A stretch of DNA of 64,000 nt from assembly GCF_006965485.1 (NCBI RefSeq), contig NZ_CP041360.1, positions 434,001 through 498,000 of the forward strand, in the 5' to 3' direction. The stretch comes from Spirosoma sp. KCTC 42546. Lineage in GTDB: Bacteria > Bacteroidota > Bacteroidia > Cytophagales > Spirosomataceae. The position numbers were made by a program, and so were the translations under genes. Positions 19,639-27,124 of this stretch are shown here, one piece after another (positions within the stretch are counted from its first letter, which is position 1; each line of letters opens with the position of its first letter). Below the pieces are notes generated by a model, which was not told the origin of the DNA, searched no databases, and was given only the letters and a program-made list of their open reading frames with translations.

Positions 19639-20976
19639 TTAATTTTCTTTTGTCAAAACACGCTCCCCACCATTCCTTTTTATGGTCATCTGGTTTTTCG
19701 TCGTATCGAACTCGATGGCTATAGCTACACCTTCTATTCTAAATTTGTCCTGGGCTGTCGCTTCGAGTGGAACCGCAGATTGACCGGGCGGCTGTGCGTA
19801 CAGTGTAGCGCCTTCTCTGCTGATCATAAATTTGGCAGGAGCGCCCGGGAATGAATAAGCACCTACGTATTTGTCCAGAATTTCTGGGCTGATAGTGAGG
19901 GATTCGAAGGTGGGAATTTGAAAGGGTTTATTGTAGTAAATGTCAATGATGCCATTCATGATATTGACCACCGGGTAAACCTTCGCATTCGTTGTATAGG
20001 CGACTGCCAGCTTTTCTTCCGGCAGATAAGCCAGCCATGCTCCGTAGTTGTCGCCCCCGCCCGTGTGCCCATAGAAGGTCTTGCCCGCGAACGTGAAGGG
20101 TTCCATGCCCAATCCGTCGCCATCCCGTATCGTTTTCATTTGATTGAGACTCTCCTGAGAAATCAGTTTTCGGTCGAATAGTGCCTGGATGAACTTGATC
20201 AGGTCGTTCGGTGTCGAAATAATCGACCCCCCACCAAAAAGGATGCTTGGATGGGTTTCGGGCACCTGTTTCCACTCTCCGAGGTGCCTATAGGTAAGCG
20301 CTTCGTTTTTGTTCACATCGATGTTTCCGGTCGCTATGTATGTATCCTTGAGCCCGATTCTTGAGGTGATTCGTTCCTTGAGTGCTTCCTCGTAGGGTTT
20401 GCCGGTTAACTTTTCAAGGATAAGGCCCAAAATGGCATAGCCAGAATTGCTGTAGGAATGCTTTGTGTCTGGCTCAAAATCAGGTGTGCCTTTGGCGATG
20501 AGGGAGAGCAGTTCATCCTTCGTCAGTAGGTTCGTCTTCGACGAGGGGCGTAAATTTCTGTCTAGTAGGGAGTCATGGATACCACTGCGATGCGCGAGTA
20601 TATGCGCAATGGTAATCTTACTGGCATTTGGGATTTGTGGGAAGAATTTGTCGAGCGTATCGGTCAGCTTTAGCTTTCCTTCCTCAACGAGCTGAAGGAT
20701 CATTGCAGCGGTGAACATTTTTGTGATCGACCCTATCCGGTAGCGGGTTGTCATGGTCAACGGGTTCTTTCCGGTTCCGTTAATCTGGCTGTAACCGATT
20801 GAGCGGCTGTAAAGAACGTTGCCTTCCCTGGCAATGACCAGACTGCCCATTGCCTTATTCTTTTCGGCGAGCTGGTCAAAAAACTGGTCAAGTTTAGCGT
20901 TGTCCAGCGTCTGTGCGTAGCTGGCAGTAACTAAAAAAAGGGCCAGTGCGGTTGCGACTAGTAAGTTAGATTTCAT
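19639..20976 (-). CDS. Class C beta-lactamase-like serine hydrolase, exported
   Basis: 445 residues from the ATG at 20976. A longer frame begins with TTG at 21003, but that lies inside a regulatory palindrome, so the ATG followed by a clean signal peptide (NLLVATALALFLVTASYAQ) is preferred. The serine hydrolase motifs are present: SITK, the Tyr-Ser-Asn of HSYSNSGYAI, and HTGG near residue 310. The family includes D-aminopeptidases, esterases and beta-lactamases acting in the periplasm. The C-terminal ~100 residues are a beta-rich extension. It is the last gene of a membrane-protein cluster that shares an operator-like palindrome. Confidence 0.88.
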   Translation of the reverse strand: MKSNLLVATALALFLVTASYAQTLDNAKLDQFFDQLAEKNKAMGSLVIAREGNVLYSRSIGYSQINGTGKNPLTMTTRYRIGSITKMFTAAMILQLVEEGKLKLTDTLDKFFPQIPNASKITIAHILAHRSGIHDSLLDRNLRPSSKTNLLTKDELLSLIAKGTPDFEPDTKHSYSNSGYAILGLILEKLTGKPYEEALKERITSRIGLKDTYIATGNIDVNKNEALTYRHLGEWKQVPETHPSILFGGGSIISTPNDLIKFIQALFDRKLISQESLNQMKTIRDGDGLGMEPFTFAGKTFYGHTGGGDNYGAWLAYLPEEKLAVAYTTNAKVYPVVNIMNGIIDIYYNKPFQIPTFESLTISPEILDKYVGAYSFPGAPAKFMISREGATLYAQPPGQSAVPLEATAQDKFRIEGVAIAIEFDTTKNQMTIKRNGGERVLTKEN

Positions 20977-20989
20977 GGCGTCTGAAAGG

Positions 20990-21006
20990 ACTTTGAATTT
21001 CAAAGT
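20990..21006. promoter_or_regulatory. 17-bp palindrome ACTTTGAATTTCAAAGT, site 1
   Basis: Perfect 8-bp arms with one central base, ending 14 bp before the serine hydrolase ATG. The same 17 bases occur at 22785 and 23768. It is a candidate operator for the HTH regulator at 22834. Confidence 0.7.
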
Positions 21007-21096
21007 TTGTAGGTAAAAAAATAGGGTAAATGGGGCTGGCGCTGGTCAGCGTTGATTCATCCGAAAAAAGCAAGGGTTGCTGTATAACAGGATTCG

Positions 21097-22341
21097 TTAT
21101 CTAAACCCAAATAGGAACGGAAATAGAAACGTGACAATAATTGCCCATAAGACGTAAACAGGCAGATAGAATGCCATGATTTTTCCAACCCCAACTGGGC
21201 TAACCTTCTTTGAAACTACCTTGTAGAGCTGGGCAGTTACCAGCAAAAGATTGATAAGGATGAGCACATTGCTACCCAGAATTACAGTCCTATTGGGCGT
21301 AAATCCCCATTCTGAGATCCTGAACAGGATAGCAGACAGTGCAATACCATTAACAAGTATCGTTACAATAGATAGCAGAAAAAGCACCCAGATTTCTGCC
21401 TGGCTTTTCGATGTCTTCGATGTTTCGGCAACAGAAAAGAAAATGATGGCCATCACGCCAATTAATAGCGCATTGAAAATCAGTAAAAACTCCCGGTCGT
21501 TGTACGGATCCTTATCTGAATAAACCATGGCTACGAGATAAATTACCAGCATTACTAGTACCAGCGGACTGAATATCCTGGCAATTACCGGGGAAACTTT
21601 ACCAACTAATTGCTGATTGGTTTGGGTGAGGTAGGTGCCTACAATAGGTGCAGCGGAAAGCCCAAAAATTCCAACATAATCGAAATAGTACTTCTCAATT
21701 TTAAAACCGATTAATCCGAAAAGATTAATGGTTATGCCGGTCATGAGTGCGCCTGCTATCAGGATGAGGGTTGTCATAACGACCAGGTCGCCATTATACC
21801 TTAAATAGCTAAGCCGTTTTTCATCATTAGTTCTCGTTTCGCCAACAAAAGAAAAACCTACTATCGCCCATAGAAATAAGACTAAATGGATGCACGATAA
21901 AATTAAGGTATCGCTTTTTTTTGCGTCAGGAAGTGAATTAATAAAAATTGACCCAACGAGCATTGCGCCAGCTATAAACGTGATTTTACCTATTGATAAT
22001 TGATTCTTCCAGGCGAAGTACGTTGCCAACGCGGGGAAAACGATAAAGCCGATGTTTCTGGGATAGAAAAATTCCTGGCTTATCGATAAAATTACCGGCA
22101 GCTTTGCAATGAAACCTGCCACCAGCGAAGCGATTAGTACAAATACTAATTCCCCGCCTGTACCCCAGTTAAGCTCATCGGGTTCATAATTGAGTCGTTC
22201 ATGCCAGCAATCAGCAAGGGCATTGCCTTTAAGCTCTGGATAGAGTGTACTGAACGCTCGCCTAAACGGCACTTTGTTCGCTCGGTACATCTTTTCAAGT
22301 TGTCCGGGGTTGTTCAGATAATGGAGTATTTGCTCTTTCAT
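21097..22341 (-). CDS. DUF4153-like polytopic membrane protein
   Basis: 414 residues with a soluble N-terminus of about 60 residues (FRRAFSTLYPELKG) followed by roughly eleven hydrophobic segments. The stretch GALMTGITINLFGLIGFKI is reminiscent of DUF4153 proteins. Function is unknown. The ATG lies 53 bp after the stop of the small KefB-like gene, so the two are probably one transcript. The serine hydrolase follows after 120 bp with its own palindrome. Confidence 0.7.
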   Translation of the reverse strand: MKEQILHYLNNPGQLEKMYRANKVPFRRAFSTLYPELKGNALADCWHERLNYEPDELNWGTGGELVFVLIASLVAGFIAKLPVILSISQEFFYPRNIGFIVFPALATYFAWKNQLSIGKITFIAGAMLVGSIFINSLPDAKKSDTLILSCIHLVLFLWAIVGFSFVGETRTNDEKRLSYLRYNGDLVVMTTLILIAGALMTGITINLFGLIGFKIEKYYFDYVGIFGLSAAPIVGTYLTQTNQQLVGKVSPVIARIFSPLVLVMLVIYLVAMVYSDKDPYNDREFLLIFNALLIGVMAIIFFSVAETSKTSKSQAEIWVLFLLSIVTILVNGIALSAILFRISEWGFTPNRTVILGSNVLILINLLLVTAQLYKVVSKKVSPVGVGKIMAFYLPVYVLWAIIVTFLFPFLFGFR

Positions 22342-22394
22342 GAGTGTATAGATGGTTACTTTTTAGTCAAAATTCTCAAGCAGTTAGCGCCGTT

Positions 22395-22733
22395 TTAATG
22401 CCACAGCGTGCCAGCTAATCCCAAAACAATTCCAAGCCATAAGCCGATACTACCTACCAGTACACTGACGATCACAGCAATTGACTTATTTACCCCGATC
22501 TGGTTGTGAAAATGAAGAATGACGTAATTGCATAAGCCTCCTACGGCTCCGGCTAAGGGAACGATAAGCAGGGGTCTAATCATCCAAAGCGTTCCCCAAG
22601 CTGGATTAGGCTCACGAACGCCAAGCAGAAAAATTGAGATCAGTACTAAACCAATGCCTGCACCTACTACCATTCGTTTACCTACTGAAACTGGATGAAT
22701 TGGCGGTGTAGTTAACTTGTTGCTCTGTGTCAT
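22395..22733 (-). CDS. Small three-TM membrane protein ('potassium transporter KefB'-type annotation)
   Basis: 112 residues: a cytoplasmic N-terminus (HPVSVGKRM) and three hydrophobic segments (VVGAGIGLVLISIFLLG, LLIVPLAGAVGGLCNYVI, SIAVIVSVLVGSIGLWLGIV). Homologues in related bacteria are often labelled KefB, but it is far too short for a KefB antiporter, so that name should not be trusted. A palindromic operator-like site lies 52 bp upstream. Confidence 0.65.
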   Translation of the reverse strand: MTQSNKLTTPPIHPVSVGKRMVVGAGIGLVLISIFLLGVREPNPAWGTLWMIRPLLIVPLAGAVGGLCNYVILHFHNQIGVNKSIAVIVSVLVGSIGLWLGIVLGLAGTLWH

Positions 22734-22784
22734 AATCAGTTAGTTTTAAGCGTTATAACTAGTTTTTAGGTAATCCATTTAGGT

Positions 22785-22801
22785 ACTTTGAATTTCAAAG
22801 T
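22785..22801. promoter_or_regulatory. 17-bp palindrome ACTTTGAATTTCAAAGT, site 2
   Basis: Identical to the sites at 20990 and 23768. It lies in the 100-bp gap between the HTH regulator stop and the KefB-like gene, 52 bp before that gene's ATG. It probably controls the second part of the cluster. Confidence 0.7.
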
Positions 22802-22833
22802 GTACATATAAAAAAATAGCCGTTGTCACCTGA

Positions 22834-23136
22834 CTATTCAGCAACCCCTTTAATTAGTTTTTCCAAAGCGTTAAGATGGTCGCTAAATGCTTTCCGGCCA
22901 AGCTCGGTAGCGGCATAACTGGTGTTCGATTTTTTGTCAACAAATGATTTTTCCACCCGAATAAACTCGTCTTTCTCCAGGGCTTTCAGATGGCTTGCCA
23001 GATTACCATCCGTCACATCTAGAAATTCCTTCAGCGAATTGAAATCAAGCGTCTGATTAACAGCCAGGGCCGCCATAATGCCAAGCTTGATCCTGCTTTC
23101 AAATGCTTTATCTAAACCATTGATCGATATTTTCAC
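22834..23136 (-). CDS. Winged-helix transcriptional regulator (HTH_34/ArsR-like)
   Basis: About 100 residues from a GTG at 23136 (reads VKISINGLDKAFESRIKLG). The start is chosen because it overlaps the stop of the upstream gene (GTGA) and gives the usual length of this family. A longer frame to 23205 has an N-terminus with no similarity. The winged helix comprises LDFNSLKEFLDVTDGNLASH, LKALEKDEFIRVEKSF and a wing with YAATELGRKAF. It has no receiver or effector domain. It is translationally coupled to a six-TM membrane protein, and three identical palindromes nearby are the obvious candidate binding sites. Confidence 0.85.
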   Translation of the reverse strand: MKISINGLDKAFESRIKLGIMAALAVNQTLDFNSLKEFLDVTDGNLASHLKALEKDEFIRVEKSFVDKKSNTSYAATELGRKAFSDHLNALEKLIKGVAE

Positions 23137-23759
23137 CTTTCGTACCGGTAATGCATATAAATGCCATACATAATATGGGCTACGCCAAACCCTAACGCCC
23201 AACACACTAACCCGTATTCAATGAAGTAGGCACTCAGTAAGCCTAGCCCTATCTGGATAAGTCCTAAACTTTTCACTTCTTCATAAGTGAACTGGCTGGC
23301 ATTATATAAGGCCAGTCCATAAAATACTAGCGTAAACGGGGCTAGTAAGCCAATCAATCCTTTAGTGATCAAAACAAGGATTAGAAGGCCACCCACAAGT
23401 AACGGAACTGCCATATTGATCAGTAATCGCTTTACAATGGCATTCCAGAGTTTTTCTCCCCGTTTAGTCGCCTTGTTGTAGGAAAGAAGAATAGCCGTAC
23501 CCATAGCCAGTACCAAAATGGCGCTAGCTAAAGCAATGACTTGTACTAGACTAAAAGATGATCCGCTTGAATTAGTGCTACTATACACCAGTTCATCAGG
23601 ATTAAAGCCAAGAACTTCATAGGCAATGTAAGCCCCTGCCAATGCATACAGACCTGCCATGATGCCTGCCCAACCGGCCAGCGACAGAAACTTGGAAGAA
23701 CGCTCCATGATGGCGCGTATCTGGGCTATATCCCGAATATAATCCTGCTCTTCGTTCAT
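23133..23759 (-). CDS. Six-TM membrane protein coupled to the HTH regulator
   Basis: 208 residues: a soluble N-terminus (DYIRDIAQIRAIMERSSKF), then about six hydrophobic helices. I recognise no enzyme motif. Its TGA overlaps the regulator's GTG, a coupling that suggests the membrane protein and the regulator work together, perhaps with the membrane protein sensing. A palindromic operator lies only 9 bp before its ATG. Confidence 0.75.
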   Translation of the reverse strand: MNEEQDYIRDIAQIRAIMERSSKFLSLAGWAGIMAGLYALAGAYIAYEVLGFNPDELVYSSTNSSGSSFSLVQVIALASAILVLAMGTAILLSYNKATKRGEKLWNAIVKRLLINMAVPLLVGGLLILVLITKGLIGLLAPFTLVFYGLALYNASQFTYEEVKSLGLIQIGLGLLSAYFIEYGLVCWALGFGVAHIMYGIYMHYRYER

Positions 23760-23767
23760 TTAAAAGC

Positions 23768-23784
23768 ACTTTGAATTTCAAAGT
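23768..23784. promoter_or_regulatory. 17-bp palindrome ACTTTGAATTTCAAAGT, site 3
   Basis: Identical to sites 1 and 2. It ends 9 bp before the ATG of the six-TM gene that heads the operon containing the HTH regulator, so binding here would be autoregulation. Confidence 0.72.
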
Positions 23785-24066
23785 AACAGCAGGAATCACA
23801 GTTATGCAAGCGTTTTTAGATTTTTTATAATTGTTCAGGTAAATACGGCGCATACATCCATTGAGCCATCCTATAAATCCCTACCAGGAAAAAGCTTATT
23901 TCCTCAACGATTGCTCAATGAGTAGTGAGAGGTGTACGCTTCGGACGCTCTGCTTACTAACTACTGGAAGGCGGGTCAAACCCGTAGGGTAGTCTCGTAT
24001 GTTTAGGTTGGTCAGAAGCAACCTGAGTTTACTGGTAGCCATGGCTCGTCCAATACGTATGGCTCC
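23785..24066. other. 282-bp gap between the HTH cluster and the sugar-acid locus
   Basis: No gene or RNA is recognised. It should contain the promoter of the six-TM gene and the end of the long sugar-acid transcript. A short inverted element GCGGGTCAAACCCG-like sits near 23972. Confidence 0.35.
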
Positions 24067-25362
24067 TTACGTCAACTGGTTTATGTGAACGACTTTGGGG
24101 TTTCGGGTTAGCAAATGGATAATTCCATACGCAATTAGGTAGGTACATCCACAAACAGTGAACAGTACGTTATAGCCACCAGCTAAATTCCCGGCTGCTT
24201 TATAGGTATCCAACAAACTGCCAACCAGAATAGGAAACAGGATGCCACCTACAGCCCCCGCCATACCGGCAATCCCCGCAGCCGAGCTGACCGCCTGTTT
24301 GGGAAACAGATCAGAGGCCAGGGTAAATACGTTGGTGGCCCAGGCCTGGTGCACAGCAACGGCCAGACTTATCAGCCCGACGGCGACCCAAACACTGGTG
24401 GCAAACTGCGTTAAAATAATGGATAACTCTAAAAAGGCAAAGACTAACAGCACTAGTTTTCGGGCTTTCAAAGTAGGCCAGCCGCGTTTGATAAGCCACG
24501 AGGATAAGGCTCCGCCACCAATGCTGCCAACGGTTGTGGCCGTGTATATTAACATGAGCTCCAGGCTCGGTTTCTTGAGGTCTAATTGAAACGACGAGGA
24601 GAAATAGGAAGGTAGCCAGAACAGAAAAAACCAGTAAATAGGGTCAATCAGGCCTTTGCCGGTAATGAGTGCCCACGTTTGTGGCAGGGTGAATAACCTG
24701 GCCCATTTTATGGCTACTTTCCCCTCGGTTTCTGTTTCCTGTCCGCTGATGATGTAGGCGTATTCGTCGGCAGATAATCGTTTTTGTCGGGCTGGTATAT
24801 CGTAGAAAATAAGCCAGAAAAATAGCCACACAAAGCCTAACGCCCCCGTAATCCAGAAGACTTCCTGCCAGCCGTAGTGCGTTAAAATCCAGGGCACAAT
24901 GAGTAACGCTGCCACGACACCAATACTGGTTCCGGCATTGAATAGGCCAGTTGCTAAAGCCCGCTCTTTCTGCGGAAACCATTCCGCCACCGTTTTTACA
25001 GCTGCGGGGTAATTACCGGCTTCGCCCAGGCCTAACCCAACGCGGGCCACGCCAAACCCAAAAGCCGAGCGGGCCAGCGCGTGAAGCATCCCGGCCACAC
25101 TCCACCAGATAATCGTAACAGAGTACCCTAGTTTTGTTCCTACTTTATCAACAAACCAGCCAACCAGCAGTAGACCAATGGCATAAGCTGCTGTAAAGGC
25201 GATTACGATACGGGCGAAATCGGTTTCAGTCCAGCTAAATTCTTTCTCCAGAATGGGCTTTAATAAACCAATTATCTGCCGATCAAGATAATTGATCGTT
25301 GTGGCGGCAAACAATAAAAAAACAATGAACCAGCGATAATTCCTTAGTTTAAAATTGAGCAT
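24067..25362 (-). CDS. exuT: MFS sugar-acid permease, ExuT/ACS family
   Basis: 431 residues with twelve predicted helices. The start TINYLDRQIIGLLKP is characteristic of the hexuronate/anion:cation symporter family, and GEAGNYPAAVKTVAEWFP is the conserved loop. The family imports hexuronates, galactonate or 2-keto-3-deoxy acids with protons across the inner membrane. It is the last gene of the sugar-acid locus, 70 bp after the aldolase, with a 7-bp microsatellite ending 6 bp before its ATG. If the three dehydratases are periplasmic, the likely cargo is 2-keto-3-deoxy-galactonate/gluconate; that is inference. Confidence 0.85.
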   Translation of the reverse strand: MLNFKLRNYRWFIVFLLFAATTINYLDRQIIGLLKPILEKEFSWTETDFARIVIAFTAAYAIGLLLVGWFVDKVGTKLGYSVTIIWWSVAGMLHALARSAFGFGVARVGLGLGEAGNYPAAVKTVAEWFPQKERALATGLFNAGTSIGVVAALLIVPWILTHYGWQEVFWITGALGFVWLFFWLIFYDIPARQKRLSADEYAYIISGQETETEGKVAIKWARLFTLPQTWALITGKGLIDPIYWFFLFWLPSYFSSSFQLDLKKPSLELMLIYTATTVGSIGGGALSSWLIKRGWPTLKARKLVLLVFAFLELSIILTQFATSVWVAVGLISLAVAVHQAWATNVFTLASDLFPKQAVSSAAGIAGMAGAVGGILFPILVGSLLDTYKAAGNLAGGYNVLFTVCGCTYLIAYGIIHLLTRNPKVVHINQLT

Positions 25363-25368
25363 TTTATC

Positions 25369-25412
<44 letters not shown>

Positions 25413-25432
25413 TTACCTTTTTAGCGCATTCA

Positions 25433-26086
25433 TCACCGCGCGGGTGACCCCGTCATCATTTCGTTGACGAAGTGCTGAAAGTGTTCTTTCAAGCCTGACC
25501 AGTTTTGCTGTTGGATGAGCGTCTTGTCGAATAAGTGGCTACCAATGCCTACGCCATCAGCTCCGGCTTTAAAGTAGGCTGCCATGTTGTGGAGGCTAAT
25601 GCCGCCGGTTGGAATTAGTTTCAACTGATTCATGGGTGCTTTTATGTCTTTAATGTAGTCGGGGCCCAGAGACGTAGCGGGGTAAACTTTTACCATTGAA
25701 GCCCCTAATGACCAGGCCTTATAAATCTCAGTGGGGGTGAATGCGCCGGGAAAAATGGGCACGTTACGTTTTACACAGGCTTTAATCACTTTTTTGTTGA
25801 CAATTGGGGTGACTATAAACTGTGCCCCGGCTTCTAGTGCCCGATCAAGATCCTCCAGCGTACAAACGGTACCTGCGCCAATATTGAGCCCATTAGTAGT
25901 TGTTTCAATTGCCTGTTGAATCATCGTTTCTACCCCCACTGTATTCATGGTTATCTCGATGGTTGTCAGACCAGCTTCCTGGTAAATAGGGAGAATCTGG
26001 CTTACGACCTCAGCCGGGAGTCCTCTGATAATTCCGACGAGCGGTGCTTTTAAATACAATTCCCAGGAGAATGCGTGTTGTGCCAT
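25433..26086 (-). CDS. dgoA: KDPG/KDPGal aldolase (2-dehydro-3-deoxy-6-phospho-sugar acid aldolase)
   Basis: 217 residues, the normal length of class I KDPG/KDPGal aldolases. Visible motifs are LVGIIRGLP at the start, the TIEITMNT strand, GAGTVC, the Schiff-base Lys region MVKVYPATSLG, and PTGGI. It cleaves the 6-phospho-2-keto-3-deoxy acid to pyruvate and glyceraldehyde 3-phosphate in the cytoplasm. It starts 5 bp after dgoK, so the two are one translational unit. Pairing with DgoK favours the galactonate branch (DgoA) over Eda, but sequence alone cannot exclude KDPG use. Confidence 0.87.
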   Translation of the reverse strand: MAQHAFSWELYLKAPLVGIIRGLPAEVVSQILPIYQEAGLTTIEITMNTVGVETMIQQAIETTTNGLNIGAGTVCTLEDLDRALEAGAQFIVTPIVNKKVIKACVKRNVPIFPGAFTPTEIYKAWSLGASMVKVYPATSLGPDYIKDIKAPMNQLKLIPTGGISLHNMAAYFKAGADGVGIGSHLFDKTLIQQQNWSGLKEHFQHFVNEMMTGSPAR

Positions 26087-26091
26087 ATGGT

Positions 26092-27099
26092 TTATTTGCT
26101 TAGAAGTACGAGCTGGTTCTGCGCTACTTTAACCTGGCCAGCAATGGTGGCTTTATCAAGTAAATCGACAGAAATGGTCATGGTTCGTTCCGATAAATTC
26201 AGTTCATCCATGGCCAGTTTGTACAGTTCGTATAAATTGTTTCCACTGCACAGAATCAATTGCCAGGTAGGTTGGTGACTAAGTGACTGAAGCTCGTTGC
26301 CAATTAATAATCCACTTAAATAAAGTGCATTCTGGCGTTTGGTTAATTGATTGAATAATTGATTGGTTCTAACCCGGAATAAGCTATTCAGAATGGATGA
26401 CTGATCCGATTGGTTGACCCCACGTTTAAAGGCGTCTACTTCGCTTTCGTCAAAAACGGTCAGGCCAGTGGGTTCTACAGAATCTTTCAAAATGCTGTAG
26501 TTCGACATGAGGTTAAAGACCTCGCCTGTCATAAAGGTTTGGAAGTCGGTTACCAGCTGATTCCGGATGTAGATATGTTTCGAATGCGTTCCTGGGAATA
26601 TCAAAATCGACTCGTCACTATTATAATGCAGCATATCCAATAACGAGAGCAGACCAATTAACTGAGTTTCTTCACCCCGCATAACATCGTGCTGCGTTTT
26701 AATGCCCGATATAAGGATAATGTCGTGCGGAAAATCAGCCTGTGAGCCAAGCCGTTTGATATTGGCCAGACTTCCATCAATTGGAAACGGTAACGTAGCG
26801 TACGGAACTTCGTCCATGCCAATAGAGGAGGAGGCCATCCCTGAAACAACGATCGGTATATCATCCAGATTAATAGCGAGTTGCTTTGCCAGTAGATTAA
26901 TCTGACGCTTTAGTTGTACCCGAAAAAACTGCTCTCTGGAAATTCCATTCATTTCGCCATTTTCCTTCCAGGAAGTAAACATAGTTGCTACGCCTTCCTG
27001 TGAGGTAACTTCGCCAATAAGCTGGCTATCAATACTGTTGATGAGTCGTAGCCGAAAAGAGGATGTCCCCCAATCGCAACCTAACAGATAATTTTTCAT
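26092..27099 (-). CDS. dgoK: 2-dehydro-3-deoxygalactonokinase
   Basis: 335 residues from the ATG at 27099; an upstream TTG at 27117 only adds six residues. The start YLLGCDWGTSSFRLRL holds the phosphate-binding DWGT motif of the DgoK family. VVSGMASSSIGMDEVPY and FPGTHSKHI are also typical. It phosphorylates 2-keto-3-deoxy-galactonate with ATP in the cytoplasm. No signal peptide is present, unlike the dehydratases upstream. It lies between the PQQ dehydrogenase and the aldolase with gaps of 25 and 5 bp. Confidence 0.9.
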   Translation of the reverse strand: MKNYLLGCDWGTSSFRLRLINSIDSQLIGEVTSQEGVATMFTSWKENGEMNGISREQFFRVQLKRQINLLAKQLAINLDDIPIVVSGMASSSIGMDEVPYATLPFPIDGSLANIKRLGSQADFPHDIILISGIKTQHDVMRGEETQLIGLLSLLDMLHYNSDESILIFPGTHSKHIYIRNQLVTDFQTFMTGEVFNLMSNYSILKDSVEPTGLTVFDESEVDAFKRGVNQSDQSSILNSLFRVRTNQLFNQLTKRQNALYLSGLLIGNELQSLSHQPTWQLILCSGNNLYELYKLAMDELNLSERTMTISVDLLDKATIAGQVKVAQNQLVLLSK

Positions 27100-27124
27100 T
27101 CGTTCTATCAGTTTCAAGTACTAC

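Noticed and set aside
22395..22733. KefB potassium antiporter
   Set aside because: Only 112 residues and three helices, with no antiporter or TrkA-N domain; the common label seems to be a misannotation.
22834..23205. Longer 123-codon version of the HTH regulator
   Set aside because: The extra N-terminus lies inside the upstream gene and resembles no winged-helix protein; the GTG overlapping the stop is the better start.
23785..24066. Possible insertion-sequence remnant
   Set aside because: No terminal inverted repeats, target duplication or transposase fragment could be recognised.
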